Assembly (NCBI GenBank): GCA_000824825.2
Contig: LM655170.1
Coordinates: forward strand, 252,679-316,678
DNA: 64,000 nt
Direction of reading: 5' to 3'
Source of the DNA: Mesorhizobium sp. ORS 3324
GTDB taxonomy: Bacteria; Pseudomonadota; Alphaproteobacteria; Rhizobiales; Rhizobiaceae
Below are positions 45,244 to 54,073 of this stretch, piece by piece (position 1 is the stretch's first letter; the number at the start of each line of letters is the position of its first letter). Under the pieces are notes generated by a model. That model was not told the origin of the DNA, did not search any database, and saw nothing but the letters and a program-made list of their open reading frames with translations. The position numbers and the translations under genes were made by a program.

Positions 45244-47082
45244 TCATTTGTCGAGCGCTTCCAACTCGTCGATCAGCGTGCTGATCACGCCAAGGCCGAT
45301 CTGCCAGAAGGCAGGGTCGGTGGCGTCGAGGCCGAAGGGCGCGAGAAGCTCCGAGTGATGCTTGGTGCCGCCGGCGCGCAGCATCTCGAAATACTTCTCC
45401 TGAAAGCCGCGCTCGGCGTTCTGGTAGACCGCGTAGAGCGAGTTCACCAGGCAGTCGCCGAAGGCATAGGCGTAGACGTAGAAGGGCGAGTGGATGAAAT
45501 GCGGGATGTAGGTCCAGAAGACCTCGTAGCCGTCGCGTAGCTTGATCGCCGGCCCGAGGCTCTCCGCTTGCACTTCCAGCCAGAACTCGCCGAGCCTGTC
45601 CGAGGTGAGCTCGCCATTGCGGCGCTCGGCATGCACCTTGCGCTCGAACTCGTAGAAGGCGATCTGGCGCACGACGGTGTTGATCATATCCTCGACCTTC
45701 TGGGCGAGCATCGCCTTGCGCTCGCGGCGGTCGGCGGTCTGGTCGAGCAGCGAGCGGAAGGTCAGCATCTCGCCGAAGACAGAAGCCGTCTCGGCCAGTG
45801 TCAGCGGCGTGGACGCCATCAGCGCGCCCTGGCCGGCGGCAAGCACCTGGTGCACGCCGTGGCCGAGCTCATGCGCCAGTGTCATCACATCGCGCGGCTT
45901 GCCCATGTAGTTGAGGAGCACGTAAGGGTGCGCCGACGGCACCGTCGGATGGGCGAAGGCGCCGGGCGACTTGCCGGGCCGCACCGGCGCATCGATCCAG
46001 TTGCGGTCGAAGAAGGTGCGCGCGATTTCGGCCATGTTCGGCGAGAAGCGCTGATAGGCCAACAGCACCGTATCCCTGGCGTCGTCCCAGCGGATCACCG
46101 ATTGCGGGGTCTCTGGCAGCGGCGCGTTGCGGTCCCAATGGTTCATGACATCCATGCCGAGCCAGCGCGCCTTCATGGCGTAGTAGCGGTGCGACAGGCG
46201 CGGATAGGCCTCGCGCACTGCGGCCGCCAGCGCGTCGACCACGCCGCGCTCGACGCGGTTGGCGAGATGGCGCGAATCGGCGATGTCCTCGAAGCCGCGC
46301 CAGCGGTCGGAGATCTCCTTGTCCTTGGCCAGCGTGTTGGTGATCAGCGTGAAGGTGCGCAGGTTCTTGCGGAAGGTCGCGGCGAGCGCCTCGGAGGCGC
46401 GGCGACGCACCTCGCCATCCGAGTCCTGCAGCCGGTTCAGCGCCGGCTCCAGCGTCAGCTCCTCGCCGTCGACATCGAAGCGCAGGTCGGTCATCGTCTC
46501 GTCGAACAGGCGGTTCCAGGCGCCGCGTCCGGTGACCGACTTTTCGTGGAAGAGCTGCTCGATCCGGTCCTCGAGCTGGTAGGGCTTGTCCTTCCTGAGG
46601 TCGAGCACCCAGGGCCGGTAGTGGGCAAATGCCGCGTCGGCGGCGAGCGCGTTTTCGATCGCCGCGTCATCGATCAGGTTGAGCTCCAGCGCGAAGAACA
46701 AGAGATGCGCGCTGGCATCGGTCATCTTCTCCTGGATGTCGCCGTAGAGCTTGGCGCGCTGCGGGTCGGCGGTGTTGCCGGCATAGACCAGACCGGCATA
46801 GGAGACGATGCGGCCGATCAATTCCTCCAGCGCCTCATAGGCCTTCAGCGCCTCGCCGAGCTGGCCGGCGGCGCCGCGCCCGGCCTCGGCGGCCAAAGTG
46901 CCCTTCCAGCGGGCCTCGAAGGCGATGGCATCGCTTGCCGCGCGAGCGATGTCGCGCTTCAGCTCCGACGCTTCCATGCCGGCATAAAGATCGGCGAGGT
47001 TCCATTCCGGCAGATCGCCAAGCTCCGCCGCGCCGTGACCAGACGCCGTCGCCGCAAGCCGCCGACCAAACATCATGCGCAT
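45244..47082 (-). CDS. M3 family oligoendopeptidase (PepF-like)
   Basis: A 612-residue cytoplasmic zinc peptidase. The zinc motif HELGH is in MTLAHELGHGVH, with the third ligand Glu in TLAETASVFGEML. Family M3B members cut short peptides of about 5-20 residues. ATG 47082 has GGAAGG at good distance. It is divergent from the response-regulator gene, with about 145 bases between the starts. Confidence 0.93.
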   Translation of the reverse strand: MRMMFGRRLAATASGHGAAELGDLPEWNLADLYAGMEASELKRDIARAASDAIAFEARWKGTLAAEAGRGAAGQLGEALKAYEALEELIGRIVSYAGLVYAGNTADPQRAKLYGDIQEKMTDASAHLLFFALELNLIDDAAIENALAADAAFAHYRPWVLDLRKDKPYQLEDRIEQLFHEKSVTGRGAWNRLFDETMTDLRFDVDGEELTLEPALNRLQDSDGEVRRRASEALAATFRKNLRTFTLITNTLAKDKEISDRWRGFEDIADSRHLANRVERGVVDALAAAVREAYPRLSHRYYAMKARWLGMDVMNHWDRNAPLPETPQSVIRWDDARDTVLLAYQRFSPNMAEIARTFFDRNWIDAPVRPGKSPGAFAHPTVPSAHPYVLLNYMGKPRDVMTLAHELGHGVHQVLAAGQGALMASTPLTLAETASVFGEMLTFRSLLDQTADRRERKAMLAQKVEDMINTVVRQIAFYEFERKVHAERRNGELTSDRLGEFWLEVQAESLGPAIKLRDGYEVFWTYIPHFIHSPFYVYAYAFGDCLVNSLYAVYQNAERGFQEKYFEMLRAGGTKHHSELLAPFGLDATDPAFWQIGLGVISTLIDELEALDK

Positions 47083-47227
47083 CACAATACCTTCCAGGAC
47101 CAATGGGAAAGGAGAAGCCGGTCAAATCCTAAGGAATTCGTTCACCGGGTTTTTTGAAACCTTATTTAGAACCCTGTGCCAAGATGATCCATGGGGATTT
47201 CTTAGGGGCCGGGCAGCCAAAAGAGTC

Positions 47228-48769
47228 ATGACAGGTTCCGTACTGATAGTCGATGATGATCCCGTGCAGCGCAGGCTGCTCGAGGCTGCAGTGACGAAAT
47301 TCGGCCACAGCGCCATCGTCACCGACGGCGGCGAGGCGGGCTTGGATGTGCTCGACGGGCCGGATGCGCGCGAGGTGTCCGTCGTCATCCTCGACCTCGT
47401 CATGCCCGGCCTCGACGGCATCGGCGTGCTGAAGGCGATGCGCGAGCGCGCCATCAACCTTCCGGTCATCGTGCAGACCGCGCAGGGCGGCATCGAGACC
47501 GTTGTCTCGGCGATGCGCCACGGGGCTTTCGATTTCGTCGTCAAGCCGGCGTCTCCCGACCGGCTGCAGACATCGATTTCCAATGCCTTGAAGGTCGAGG
47601 CTGTCGAGGACGAGATGAAGCGCACGTCGCGACGGCGCGGCGGCCATCTCACCTTCAAGGACCTGATCACCCGCAGCCCGGCGATGGACCGGGTCATCCG
47701 TCTCGGGCAGAAGGCGGCGGCCTCCAACATCCCGATCCTCATCGAAGGCGAGTCGGGTGTCGGCAAGGAGCTGGTGGCGCGCGCCATCCAGGGCAGCGGC
47801 GACCGCCGCTCGAAACCCTTCGTCACCGTCAATTGCGGCGCCATCCCCGACAATCTCGTCGAGTCGATCCTGTTCGGGCATGAGAAGGGTTCCTTCACCG
47901 GCGCCACCGACAAGCACACCGGCAAGTTCGTCGAGGCGCATTCGGGCACGCTGTTCCTTGACGAGATCGGCGACCTGCCGCTCGACGTCCAGGTCAAGCT
48001 CTTGCGCGCCGTCCAGGAGGGCGAGGTCGACCCGGTCGGCGGCCGTTCGACCGTCAAGGTCGACATCAGGCTGATCTCGGCGACACACCGCAACCTGTTG
48101 CAGCAGGTCAAGGACGGTAAGTTCCGCGAGGACCTGTTCTACCGGCTGAACGTCTATCCGATCTTCGTGCCGCCGCTGCGCGACCGCCGCGACGATGTCC
48201 CCTATCTTGTCCGCCATTTCATGGAAAAGGTCGCGCCGGCCGATCCGCGCCGCCGTCTCACCGGCATATCGCCCAAGGCGCTCGCGATGCTGCAGGCCTA
48301 TGACTGGCCGGGCAACATCCGCCAGCTCGAAAATGCGGTGTTCAGGGCGTCCGTGCTCGCCGAAGGCGATTTGCTGACCGAAGAGGAATTTCCGCAGATC
48401 CGCGCACAGGTCGAAGGCACGGTCAATCTCGACGCCGAGCCAGCATCGGCAGCCGGGCTGGCCGCGGATGAGCCGCAGCCAGCCGAGCAGGCCGGTTCCA
48501 ACGGGGCGGGGGTTGCCTTGCCCGAGAGCGAGCCTCCTTCGCGGCCGCAGCCCCGCTTCGGCACGCTCAGAGCCCTGGACGAGCGCGGCAACGTGCGGGC
48601 GCTGGCCGATGTCGAACTCGAGATGATCAAGCTTGCGATCGACCATTATAACGGCCAGATGAGCGAAGTGGCGCGCCGCCTCGGCATCGGCCGCTCCACG
48701 CTCTACCGCAAGTTGAAGGAATATGGCATTGACCCCGAAGCGGGTCGGCTCGACCGGCTCGCCTCCTGA
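47228..48769 (+). CDS. Sigma-54-type (NtrC-family) response regulator
   Basis: A 513-residue regulator in three parts. The receiver (about 1-125) has DDDP and acceptor Asp in VVILDLVMPGLDG. The AAA+ domain has Walker A GESGVGKE and Walker B GTLFLDEIGD. The sigma-54 contact loop reads GSFTGA instead of the usual GAFTGA. An Ala/Pro/Glu-rich linker leads to a Fis-type helix-turn-helix (MSEVARRLGIGRSTLYRKL). No partner histidine kinase is adjacent. The ribosome site before ATG 47228 is weak. Confidence 0.88.
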   Translation: MTGSVLIVDDDPVQRRLLEAAVTKFGHSAIVTDGGEAGLDVLDGPDAREVSVVILDLVMPGLDGIGVLKAMRERAINLPVIVQTAQGGIETVVSAMRHGAFDFVVKPASPDRLQTSISNALKVEAVEDEMKRTSRRRGGHLTFKDLITRSPAMDRVIRLGQKAAASNIPILIEGESGVGKELVARAIQGSGDRRSKPFVTVNCGAIPDNLVESILFGHEKGSFTGATDKHTGKFVEAHSGTLFLDEIGDLPLDVQVKLLRAVQEGEVDPVGGRSTVKVDIRLISATHRNLLQQVKDGKFREDLFYRLNVYPIFVPPLRDRRDDVPYLVRHFMEKVAPADPRRRLTGISPKALAMLQAYDWPGNIRQLENAVFRASVLAEGDLLTEEEFPQIRAQVEGTVNLDAEPASAAGLAADEPQPAEQAGSNGAGVALPESEPPSRPQPRFGTLRALDERGNVRALADVELEMIKLAIDHYNGQMSEVARRLGIGRSTLYRKLKEYGIDPEAGRLDRLAS

Positions 48770-49150
48770 TAGGCAAGCCTGAGCCCAGCTTGCCATCCTA
48801 AAATTCGAGTCAAAATGTCGCTCGCCGGCCCGCAAGCCGCTGTTTTTCAGCAGATTGCGGGGCAGCGATCACGTATTTGAGGCAAACGGTAACAGATCGT
48901 GTTCCGGGTCGGGTCGAATTATTGGTCTAAACCAGTGATTTACCACGAAGCACGGTGCATCATTTTTGACGGGATATCGCCACTGTGTTACCGCATTTCG
49001 GCTTCAATAAGCGATGATTAACCATTAGGATCGATATTCGGACGTGAGAACCACACGTCCGTTTGGGCAAATCCGGGGACAAACGGTCAGCCTGCAAGGC
49101 CATTTGATTTGAACCAAGTCGAACGAGACACAAACGGGCGGCATTTTCAC
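48770..49150. other. Intergenic region with one hairpin
   Basis: CCCGCAA (48829-48835) pairs with TTGCGGG (48855-48861), with an inner GCTG/CAGC stem and a TTTTT loop. It lies soon after the response-regulator stop and may be its transcript end, although no U-tail follows. The rest is AT-richer DNA expected to hold the promoter of the DUF882 gene; I could not fix -35/-10 boxes. Confidence 0.4.
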
Positions 49151-50989
49151 ATGAGCGTCTGGCCGAGGTGGCTGACGTTTGTGATTTTGGCCGTAGGGTT
49201 CCTCTCGGCAGCCGCCTCCGGCGCGAACGCCGAAGTCCGCACGCTGAAGCTCTATCATCTGCACACGCACGAGAAGGCCGAGATCGTCTACAAGCGCAAT
49301 GGCCGCTACGATCCGGAAGGCTTGCGCAAGATCAACATCATCCTGCGCGACTGGCGCCGCAACGAGCCGACCAAGATGGATCCGCGGCTGCTCGATCTGG
49401 TGTGGGAAGCCTACCGCGAGAGCGGCGCGACGGACTATATCCAGGTCGTCTGCGGCTATCGCTCGCCGTCCACCAATGCGATGCTGCGCAGCCGCAGCCG
49501 CGGCGTGGCCGAGAAAAGTCAGCACATGCTCGGCAAGGCGATGGACTTCTACATCCCCGGCGTGCCGCTGAAGAAGCTGCGTAACATCGGGCTGAAGATG
49601 CAGGGCGGCGGCGTCGGCTATTATCCGACGTCGGGTTCGCCGTTCGTCCATATGGATGTCGGCAACGTGCGCCACTGGCCGGGCATCAGCCGCCAGGAGC
49701 TGGTCAGCCTGTTCCCGAACGGCAAGACGCTGCATGTGCCGAGCGACGGCCGGCCGTTGCCGGGCTATGAACAGGCTTTGGCCGCCTACAAGGCGCGCAA
49801 GGGCGCCGGCACCCCCAATATCGAACTGGCCAGCGCCGGCGGCTCGACCAAGCGGTCCGGCGGCCTGCTTGCTGTCCTCTTCGGCGGCGGCGGTGCGGAC
49901 GAGGCCGACGACAGCGCCGATGTCGCGAGCGCCGAACCCGCGCCCCAGCCGAAGCCTGTGAAGCAGGTGGCGACGGCCAAGAGCAGCAACCTTCCGGGCA
50001 TCGCGGTCGTCGCGCCGCAGGACGCCAAGCGCGCCAACATCCCGCAGATCGCGGACGACAGCGCCGACGATTCGCAACAGCCGCAGCAGGAAACGCCCGA
50101 GACGATCATCGCCGCGCTGCCGCCGAAGGAGATTCCGCTGCCTGCTTCCGCGCCGCGCCCGAAGGTCGATGTCGGCCAGCAGACGCCTGAGAACGTGCCG
50201 TTCGCCGTGGCGGATGCCTCGGCCACCACCGAGCAGGCGGTGGCGACGGCGCATGCACCGGTCAATGTACCGTTCGGAATGGCCGATGCTGGCGCGGCAA
50301 AGGCTGCGGCCGATCCTGCGCAGCTCGCGCTCAACAATGTTCCGCTGCCGACCTGGCGGCCCGATCTGCCGACCGAACTTGCGCCCAAGGACAAGAACGT
50401 GCTTCTGGCGCTGGCCGAGACGGCCGCGCAGGACAAGAGCGCGACCGATGCCTTCTCGGTGCTGCCGACTGCGCGGCCCGATACGAGCAAGCCGGATGAG
50501 ATCAAGGCTGTGCTTGAACAGGCCAACGCAACCACGACAGCCGGCCCGAGCGAATTTGAGCTCGCTTCTCTGTCGGAGCCGCAGCCTCGCTCCGCGTTCA
50601 ACGATCCGTCAGGCGTCGATGCGGCTTCGCCGCGCCAAGCCATCGCCGCCAGACCGGCCGGCACCGACCCGGCGCAGGCGATCGGCGCCGGTGTGAAGAC
50701 GACCCGTAAGGAGGCGAGGGCTTCCGCCAATGATCTGAAGCCCGGGCCGAAGGCGGTGGTGGTGGCACCGCCGCCGCAGGCCGCCCGCTGGGCGCTGGGC
50801 AGCGGCGAGAATATCGCCACCGTCTCCGACCCGACCACGGCGCCGCGCTATGCCTACAACATCGTGCACACCCCGCCGAGCGAGGTCTACACGGCGGGCT
50901 TCCAGTCGGATGCCGAGACGCCCGATGCCAGCCGGTTCACCGGCAATGCGGTGAAGTTCCTTTCGGTTGCCCGCTTCCAGACGAAATAA
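49151..50989 (+). CDS. DUF882 cell-wall peptidase-like protein (MepK/YcbK fold) with long disordered tail
   Basis: A 612-residue exported protein. A signal peptide ends near GANAEV. The DUF882 domain (about 30-190) has metal-ligand candidates SQHMLGKAMDF (His...Asp) and FVHMDVGNVRHWP, as in the E. coli murein endopeptidase MepK, so it probably cuts peptidoglycan cross-links. The remaining 400 residues are low-complexity and contain repeated NVPF motifs (ENVPFAVADA, VNVPFGMADA, NNVPLPTW). ATG 49151 is chosen; a TTG at 49109 would add 14 residues. Confidence 0.82.
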   Translation: MSVWPRWLTFVILAVGFLSAAASGANAEVRTLKLYHLHTHEKAEIVYKRNGRYDPEGLRKINIILRDWRRNEPTKMDPRLLDLVWEAYRESGATDYIQVVCGYRSPSTNAMLRSRSRGVAEKSQHMLGKAMDFYIPGVPLKKLRNIGLKMQGGGVGYYPTSGSPFVHMDVGNVRHWPGISRQELVSLFPNGKTLHVPSDGRPLPGYEQALAAYKARKGAGTPNIELASAGGSTKRSGGLLAVLFGGGGADEADDSADVASAEPAPQPKPVKQVATAKSSNLPGIAVVAPQDAKRANIPQIADDSADDSQQPQQETPETIIAALPPKEIPLPASAPRPKVDVGQQTPENVPFAVADASATTEQAVATAHAPVNVPFGMADAGAAKAAADPAQLALNNVPLPTWRPDLPTELAPKDKNVLLALAETAAQDKSATDAFSVLPTARPDTSKPDEIKAVLEQANATTTAGPSEFELASLSEPQPRSAFNDPSGVDAASPRQAIAARPAGTDPAQAIGAGVKTTRKEARASANDLKPGPKAVVVAPPPQAARWALGSGENIATVSDPTTAPRYAYNIVHTPPSEVYTAGFQSDAETPDASRFTGNAVKFLSVARFQTK

Positions 50990-51010
50990 CGAAACGAGCC
51001 TGCCGTGATC

Positions 51011-51052
51011 GCAAAAAAGCCGCGTTGGACACCAGCGCGGCTTTTGTTTTTT
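51011..51052. terminator. Bidirectional Rho-independent terminator
   Basis: AGCCGCG (51018-51024) pairs with CGCGGCT (51036-51042) with further TGG/CCA pairing inside. T-rich runs lie on the right and an A-run on the left, so it can end the DUF882 transcript and any leftward transcript through the eda region. Confidence 0.85.
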
Positions 51053-51081
51053 TGATGCATACTTGCCTTGACCGCACGGTC

Positions 51082-51133
51082 TCCCGCTTCGTCCAATGGT
51101 AGGACAGTGGTTGGAGTCCATGAGCGGGAACCA
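51082..51133 (+). other. tRNA-like element without a T arm
   Basis: 52 bases that fold like a tRNA missing the variable loop and T arm. The acceptor stem TCCCGCT (51082-51088) pairs perfectly with AGCGGGA (51123-51129), followed by ACCA. Inside are a D arm GTCC-AATGGTA-GGAC (51091-51105) and an anticodon-like arm AGTGG-TTGGAGT-CCATG (51106-51122) with GGA in the anticodon position and U33. The D-arm sequence is typical of bacterial tRNAs. It may be a decayed tRNA or an unusual tRNA-like RNA. Confidence 0.5.
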
Positions 51134-51258
51134 GTCAGCGGCCGTGAACTCTGTCGGCGCCAGCGCACAATGACACAAGGCTAAACTTGTCGTGGTCCGG
51201 ACCGACTGGCGTCTGTGGCGGCGAGAACAGTCTGCTGCCTTGGTGACCCAGGGCTGAA

Positions 51259-51897
51259 TTATTTGACCAGCTTGCTCGCCTCGCGCGCCAGCGCTTCGAT
51301 CTCGTCCCATTTGCCGGCCTTGATGAGATCGTCGGGCGCGACCCACGAGCCGCCGACGCAGATGACGTTGGGGAGGCTCAGATAGTCGGCGGCATTCTTG
51401 GCCGTTATGCCGCCGGTCGGGCAGAATTTCACGTCGGCGAGCGGCGAAGCGAAGGCCTTCAGCGAGGCGATGCCGCCAGACTGCTCGGCCGGGAAGAATT
51501 TGAGGAAGCGCAGGCCAGCCTCGCGCGCGGCCATAATCTCGCCGGGCGTGATGGCGCCCGGCAGCAGCGGCACGGGACTGTCTTTCGCCGCATCGAGAAG
51601 CTGGCTCGTGATCCCGGGGCTGACGATGAATTTCGAGCCGGCGGCAGCCGCCTCGTCGAATTGCCTGGCATCGAGGATGGTGCCGGCGCCGACAACGGCG
51701 TCCTCGACCTCGGCCGCGACGCGGCGGATCGCTTCCAGCGCGTCGGCGGTGCGCAGCGTGATCTCGATCGCCCTTAAGCCGCCGCGCGACAGCGCGCGGG
51801 CAAGCGGCACCGCGTCGGCCACATTGGCGATCTTGAGCACCGGGATGACCGGCTGGCCGTTGAGGAGCGACAGGAGCTTTTCGGTCTTGCTGGTCAT
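51259..51897 (-). CDS. eda: 2-dehydro-3-deoxy-phosphogluconate (KDPG) aldolase
   Basis: A 212-residue class I aldolase. The Schiff-base Lys is in LKFFPAEQSGG, and the catalytic Glu in AIEITLRT. It splits KDPG to pyruvate and glyceraldehyde-3-phosphate in the Entner-Doudoroff pathway. It stands alone here; edd and zwf are not in the window. ATG 51897, close to a GGAGAGACAAGCC ribosome site. Confidence 0.95.
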   Translation of the reverse strand: MTSKTEKLLSLLNGQPVIPVLKIANVADAVPLARALSRGGLRAIEITLRTADALEAIRRVAAEVEDAVVGAGTILDARQFDEAAAAGSKFIVSPGITSQLLDAAKDSPVPLLPGAITPGEIMAAREAGLRFLKFFPAEQSGGIASLKAFASPLADVKFCPTGGITAKNAADYLSLPNVICVGGSWVAPDDLIKAGKWDEIEALAREASKLVK

Positions 51898-52041
51898 TGG
51901 CTTGTCTCTCCGTTTCGATCGATTTCAACCGATTAGCAGAAGGGGTATTCCAAGTCCACGAAGGCCGGCGTGTCGCAATGTCACGCGGCGGGGCGGTTCT
52001 CCGGCTCTGCCTTGAAACCGCTTTCAGCACGGTCTAGTGGC

Positions 52042-52977
52042 ATGGCCATGGCAACAAACGCAATAATTCAGCCGGTCCGCGTCGCCGCGCTCTACAAGTT
52101 CGCGCGGCTCGATGGCTACGAAGCCCTGCGCACGCCGCTTGCCGCGTTCTGTTGCGGCCGCGGCATCAAGGGCACGCTGCTCTTGGCGCATGAAGGCATC
52201 AACGGCACCGTCGCCGGCAGCGAGGAGGCGATCGCCGCGCTGATCGATCACCTCCAGGCCATCGCGGGCCTTGCCGGCCTGGAAGTCAAATACAGCAGCG
52301 CCGCAGAGATGCCGTTCCACCGCATGAAGGTGCGGCTGAAGCGCGAGATCGTCACCATGGGCATCGAGAATATCGACCCGGCGACCAGCGCCGGCACCTA
52401 TGTCGCGCCGGCCGACTGGAACGCGCTGATCTCGGACGCCGATACGGTGGTGATCGATACGCGCAATGCCTATGAAGTGTCGATCGGCACCTTCAAAGGC
52501 GCGGTCGATCCCAAGACCGCCAGCTTCCGCGAATTTCCGGCCTGGGTCGAACAGCACAAGGGCGACCTCGAAGACCGCAAGCTGGCGATGTTCTGCACCG
52601 GCGGCATACGCTGCGAGAAGGCGACGGCCTATGTGAAGTCGCTGGGCTTCAGCCAAGTCTTCCATCTCAAGGGCGGCATCCTGAAATATCTCGAAGAGGT
52701 GCCGGCCGAAGAGAGCCTGTGGCAGGGCGAATGCTTCGTCTTCGACGAGCGGGTGTCCGTGTCGCATGGACTGGCCGAAGGCGACGCCGAACTCTGCCGT
52801 GCCTGCCGGCATCCGCTCACCGTCGAGGATCGGCTTTCACCGCGCTACACGGCCGGTATCTCATGCCCGCATTGCTTCGAAGCGCGCTCGGATGAAGACC
52901 GGGCCCGGTATGCCGAGCGCCATCGCCAGGTGGAGCTGGCGCAAGTGCGCGGCGGCCGGCGCCACATCGGAAGCTGA
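52042..52977 (+). CDS. trhO: tRNA uridine(34) hydroxylase TrhO (rhodanese family)
   Basis: A 311-residue protein of the YceA/TrhO family. An N-terminal acylphosphatase-like domain (about 1-100) precedes a rhodanese domain with the active-site loop [12 protein letters not shown]; a C-terminal tail has CRACRHPL and CPHCFEA cysteine pairs. TrhO hydroxylates U34 of certain tRNAs using oxygen. ATG 52042 or 52048 is possible. It is divergent from eda. Confidence 0.9.
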   Translation: MAMATNAIIQPVRVAALYKFARLDGYEALRTPLAAFCCGRGIKGTLLLAHEGINGTVAGSEEAIAALIDHLQAIAGLAGLEVKYSSAAEMPFHRMKVRLKREIVTMGIENIDPATSAGTYVAPADWNALISDADTVVIDTRNAYEVSIGTFKGAVDPKTASFREFPAWVEQHKGDLEDRKLAMFCTGGIRCEKATAYVKSLGFSQVFHLKGGILKYLEEVPAEESLWQGECFVFDERVSVSHGLAEGDAELCRACRHPLTVEDRLSPRYTAGISCPHCFEARSDEDRARYAERHRQVELAQVRGGRRHIGS

Positions 52978-53097
52978 GGCGCGCCGGTTTCGTCAAAACA
53001 TCCGCCCGTCATTGTAATGTCAACGCGCGGGGCCTACGTCTTGCCGATCCGAAACCCCGCCCGGGCGCATTCGGCCGGGCCAATTCTGGAGGCATTG

Positions 53098-53811
53098 ATG
53101 CTCGACCCCAAGAAGCTGCTCGACGACCTTCTCGGCTCGCAAATTCCTGGCACGGGATCGACCGTTCGCGACAAGGCGGGGCAGGCGGTGCAGATGGCGA
53201 AGGACAATCCGCTTGCCGCCGGCGCGCTGGCCGCGGTGCTGCTCGGCACCGGCACCGGCCGGCAGGTGACGGGCGCCGCCATCAAGCTCGGCGGCCTGGC
53301 GGCCATTGGCGGGCTCGCCTACAAGGCCTACCAGAATTACAAGAACGGCGCCGAGCCTGCGCAGACGCCGGCAGCAAGCGAACCGGAACTTTTGCCGCCG
53401 CCGACCGACACCGCCTTCCATCCCTCGCAGGCGCCGCAAGGCGAGTCCGAATTCACGCTGACCCTGGTGCGGGCGATGATCTCTGCAGCCAAGGCGGACG
53501 GCCATGTCGATGACGAGGAACGGCAGAAGATCGCCGACAAGCTCAAGCTTGCCGGCATCGGCGAGGAAGCGGAAAAGTTCCTGATGGCGGAACTTGAACG
53601 CCCGCTCGATCTCGACACGCTGGTTGCCGGGGCCAAGACCGACGCGCAGAAGCTCGAGCTCTACACCGCCTCGCGCCTCACCATCGATCCCGACACCCGC
53701 ACAGAGCGCGGCTATCTCGACCTGCTTGCCGGCCGCCTCGGCATGCCGGATGCGTTGGTCGATCACGTTGAGGCGACTGTGTCAGCGGCGAAGGCGCCGG
53801 CCGGGACCTAA
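53098..53811 (+). CDS. DUF533 (TerB-fold) membrane-associated protein
   Basis: A 237-residue protein. The N-terminus MLDPKKLLDDLLG is followed by a glycine/alanine-rich hydrophobic stretch (AAGALAAVLLGTGTGRQV). The C-terminal TerB-like helical domain (about 120-235) has the acidic pattern KADGHVDDEERQKI. It resembles E. coli YebE. Function unknown; TerB folds are linked to metal or stress responses. ATG 53098 has CTGGAGG upstream. Confidence 0.85.
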   Translation: MLDPKKLLDDLLGSQIPGTGSTVRDKAGQAVQMAKDNPLAAGALAAVLLGTGTGRQVTGAAIKLGGLAAIGGLAYKAYQNYKNGAEPAQTPAASEPELLPPPTDTAFHPSQAPQGESEFTLTLVRAMISAAKADGHVDDEERQKIADKLKLAGIGEEAEKFLMAELERPLDLDTLVAGAKTDAQKLELYTASRLTIDPDTRTERGYLDLLAGRLGMPDALVDHVEATVSAAKAPAGT

Positions 53812-53851
53812 ACCGGCTGGCAGCGGTAAGGGGCAGGGGGACGAAAGGGCG

Positions 53852-53891
53852 TTAACCTTTCGTTAACCCAGCAAGCGCATGATTCTAATCA
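53852..53891 (+). promoter_or_regulatory. CtrA box and promoter of the anti-SD small RNA
   Basis: TTAACCTTTCGTTAA (53852-53866) is a perfect TTAA-N7-TTAA CtrA site. Its second half overlaps a -35-like TTAACC (53863-53868), 17 bases before a -10-like TAATCA (53886-53891). CtrA boxes overlapping the -35 are typical of CtrA-activated promoters. Confidence 0.7.
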
Positions 53892-53897
53892 GTCGGG

Positions 53898-53958
53898 CCG
53901 GCTTTCCTCCTCCCAAGCACGGTTCAGGCCAGGGCGGTCGCCAATGACCGCCCTTTTT
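53898..53958 (+). ncRNA. Small RNA with anti-Shine-Dalgarno loop, probably CtrA-controlled
   Basis: About 61 nt. Hairpin 1: CCG-GCTT (53898-53904) pairs with AAGC-A-CGG (53915-53922), one A bulged, exposing the 10-base loop TCCTCCTCCC. Hairpin 2 is the terminator AGGGCGGTC-GCCAAT-GACCGCCCT (53931-53954) followed by Us. A loop complementary to ribosome binding sites is the hallmark of rhizobial sRNA families such as alpha-r14 and the cuckoo RNAs. Placement in a named family is uncertain. Targets would be mRNAs with strong GGAGGA sites. Confidence 0.68.
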
Positions 53959-54073
53959 ATCGGGCCTCCCTCTGGTTTCGTCGACTCGCCTTTTTTGTCG
54001 GCGAGAGCCGCTTGCCACGATCCCCATCATTTGCGATGCCACGTCTTCTTCCAGAAATGGGCTGGGGAGAACG

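Noticed and set aside
45568..47157. A 529-codon plus-strand open frame opposite the M3 peptidase gene
   Set aside because: Mirror frame of a high-GC gene; it lacks motifs and would overlap HELGH-encoding sequence in antisense.
51082..51133. Reading the tRNA-like element as part of the split alphaproteobacterial tmRNA
   Set aside because: No tag-coding piece, no tmRNA-type T arm and no matching acceptor half nearby.
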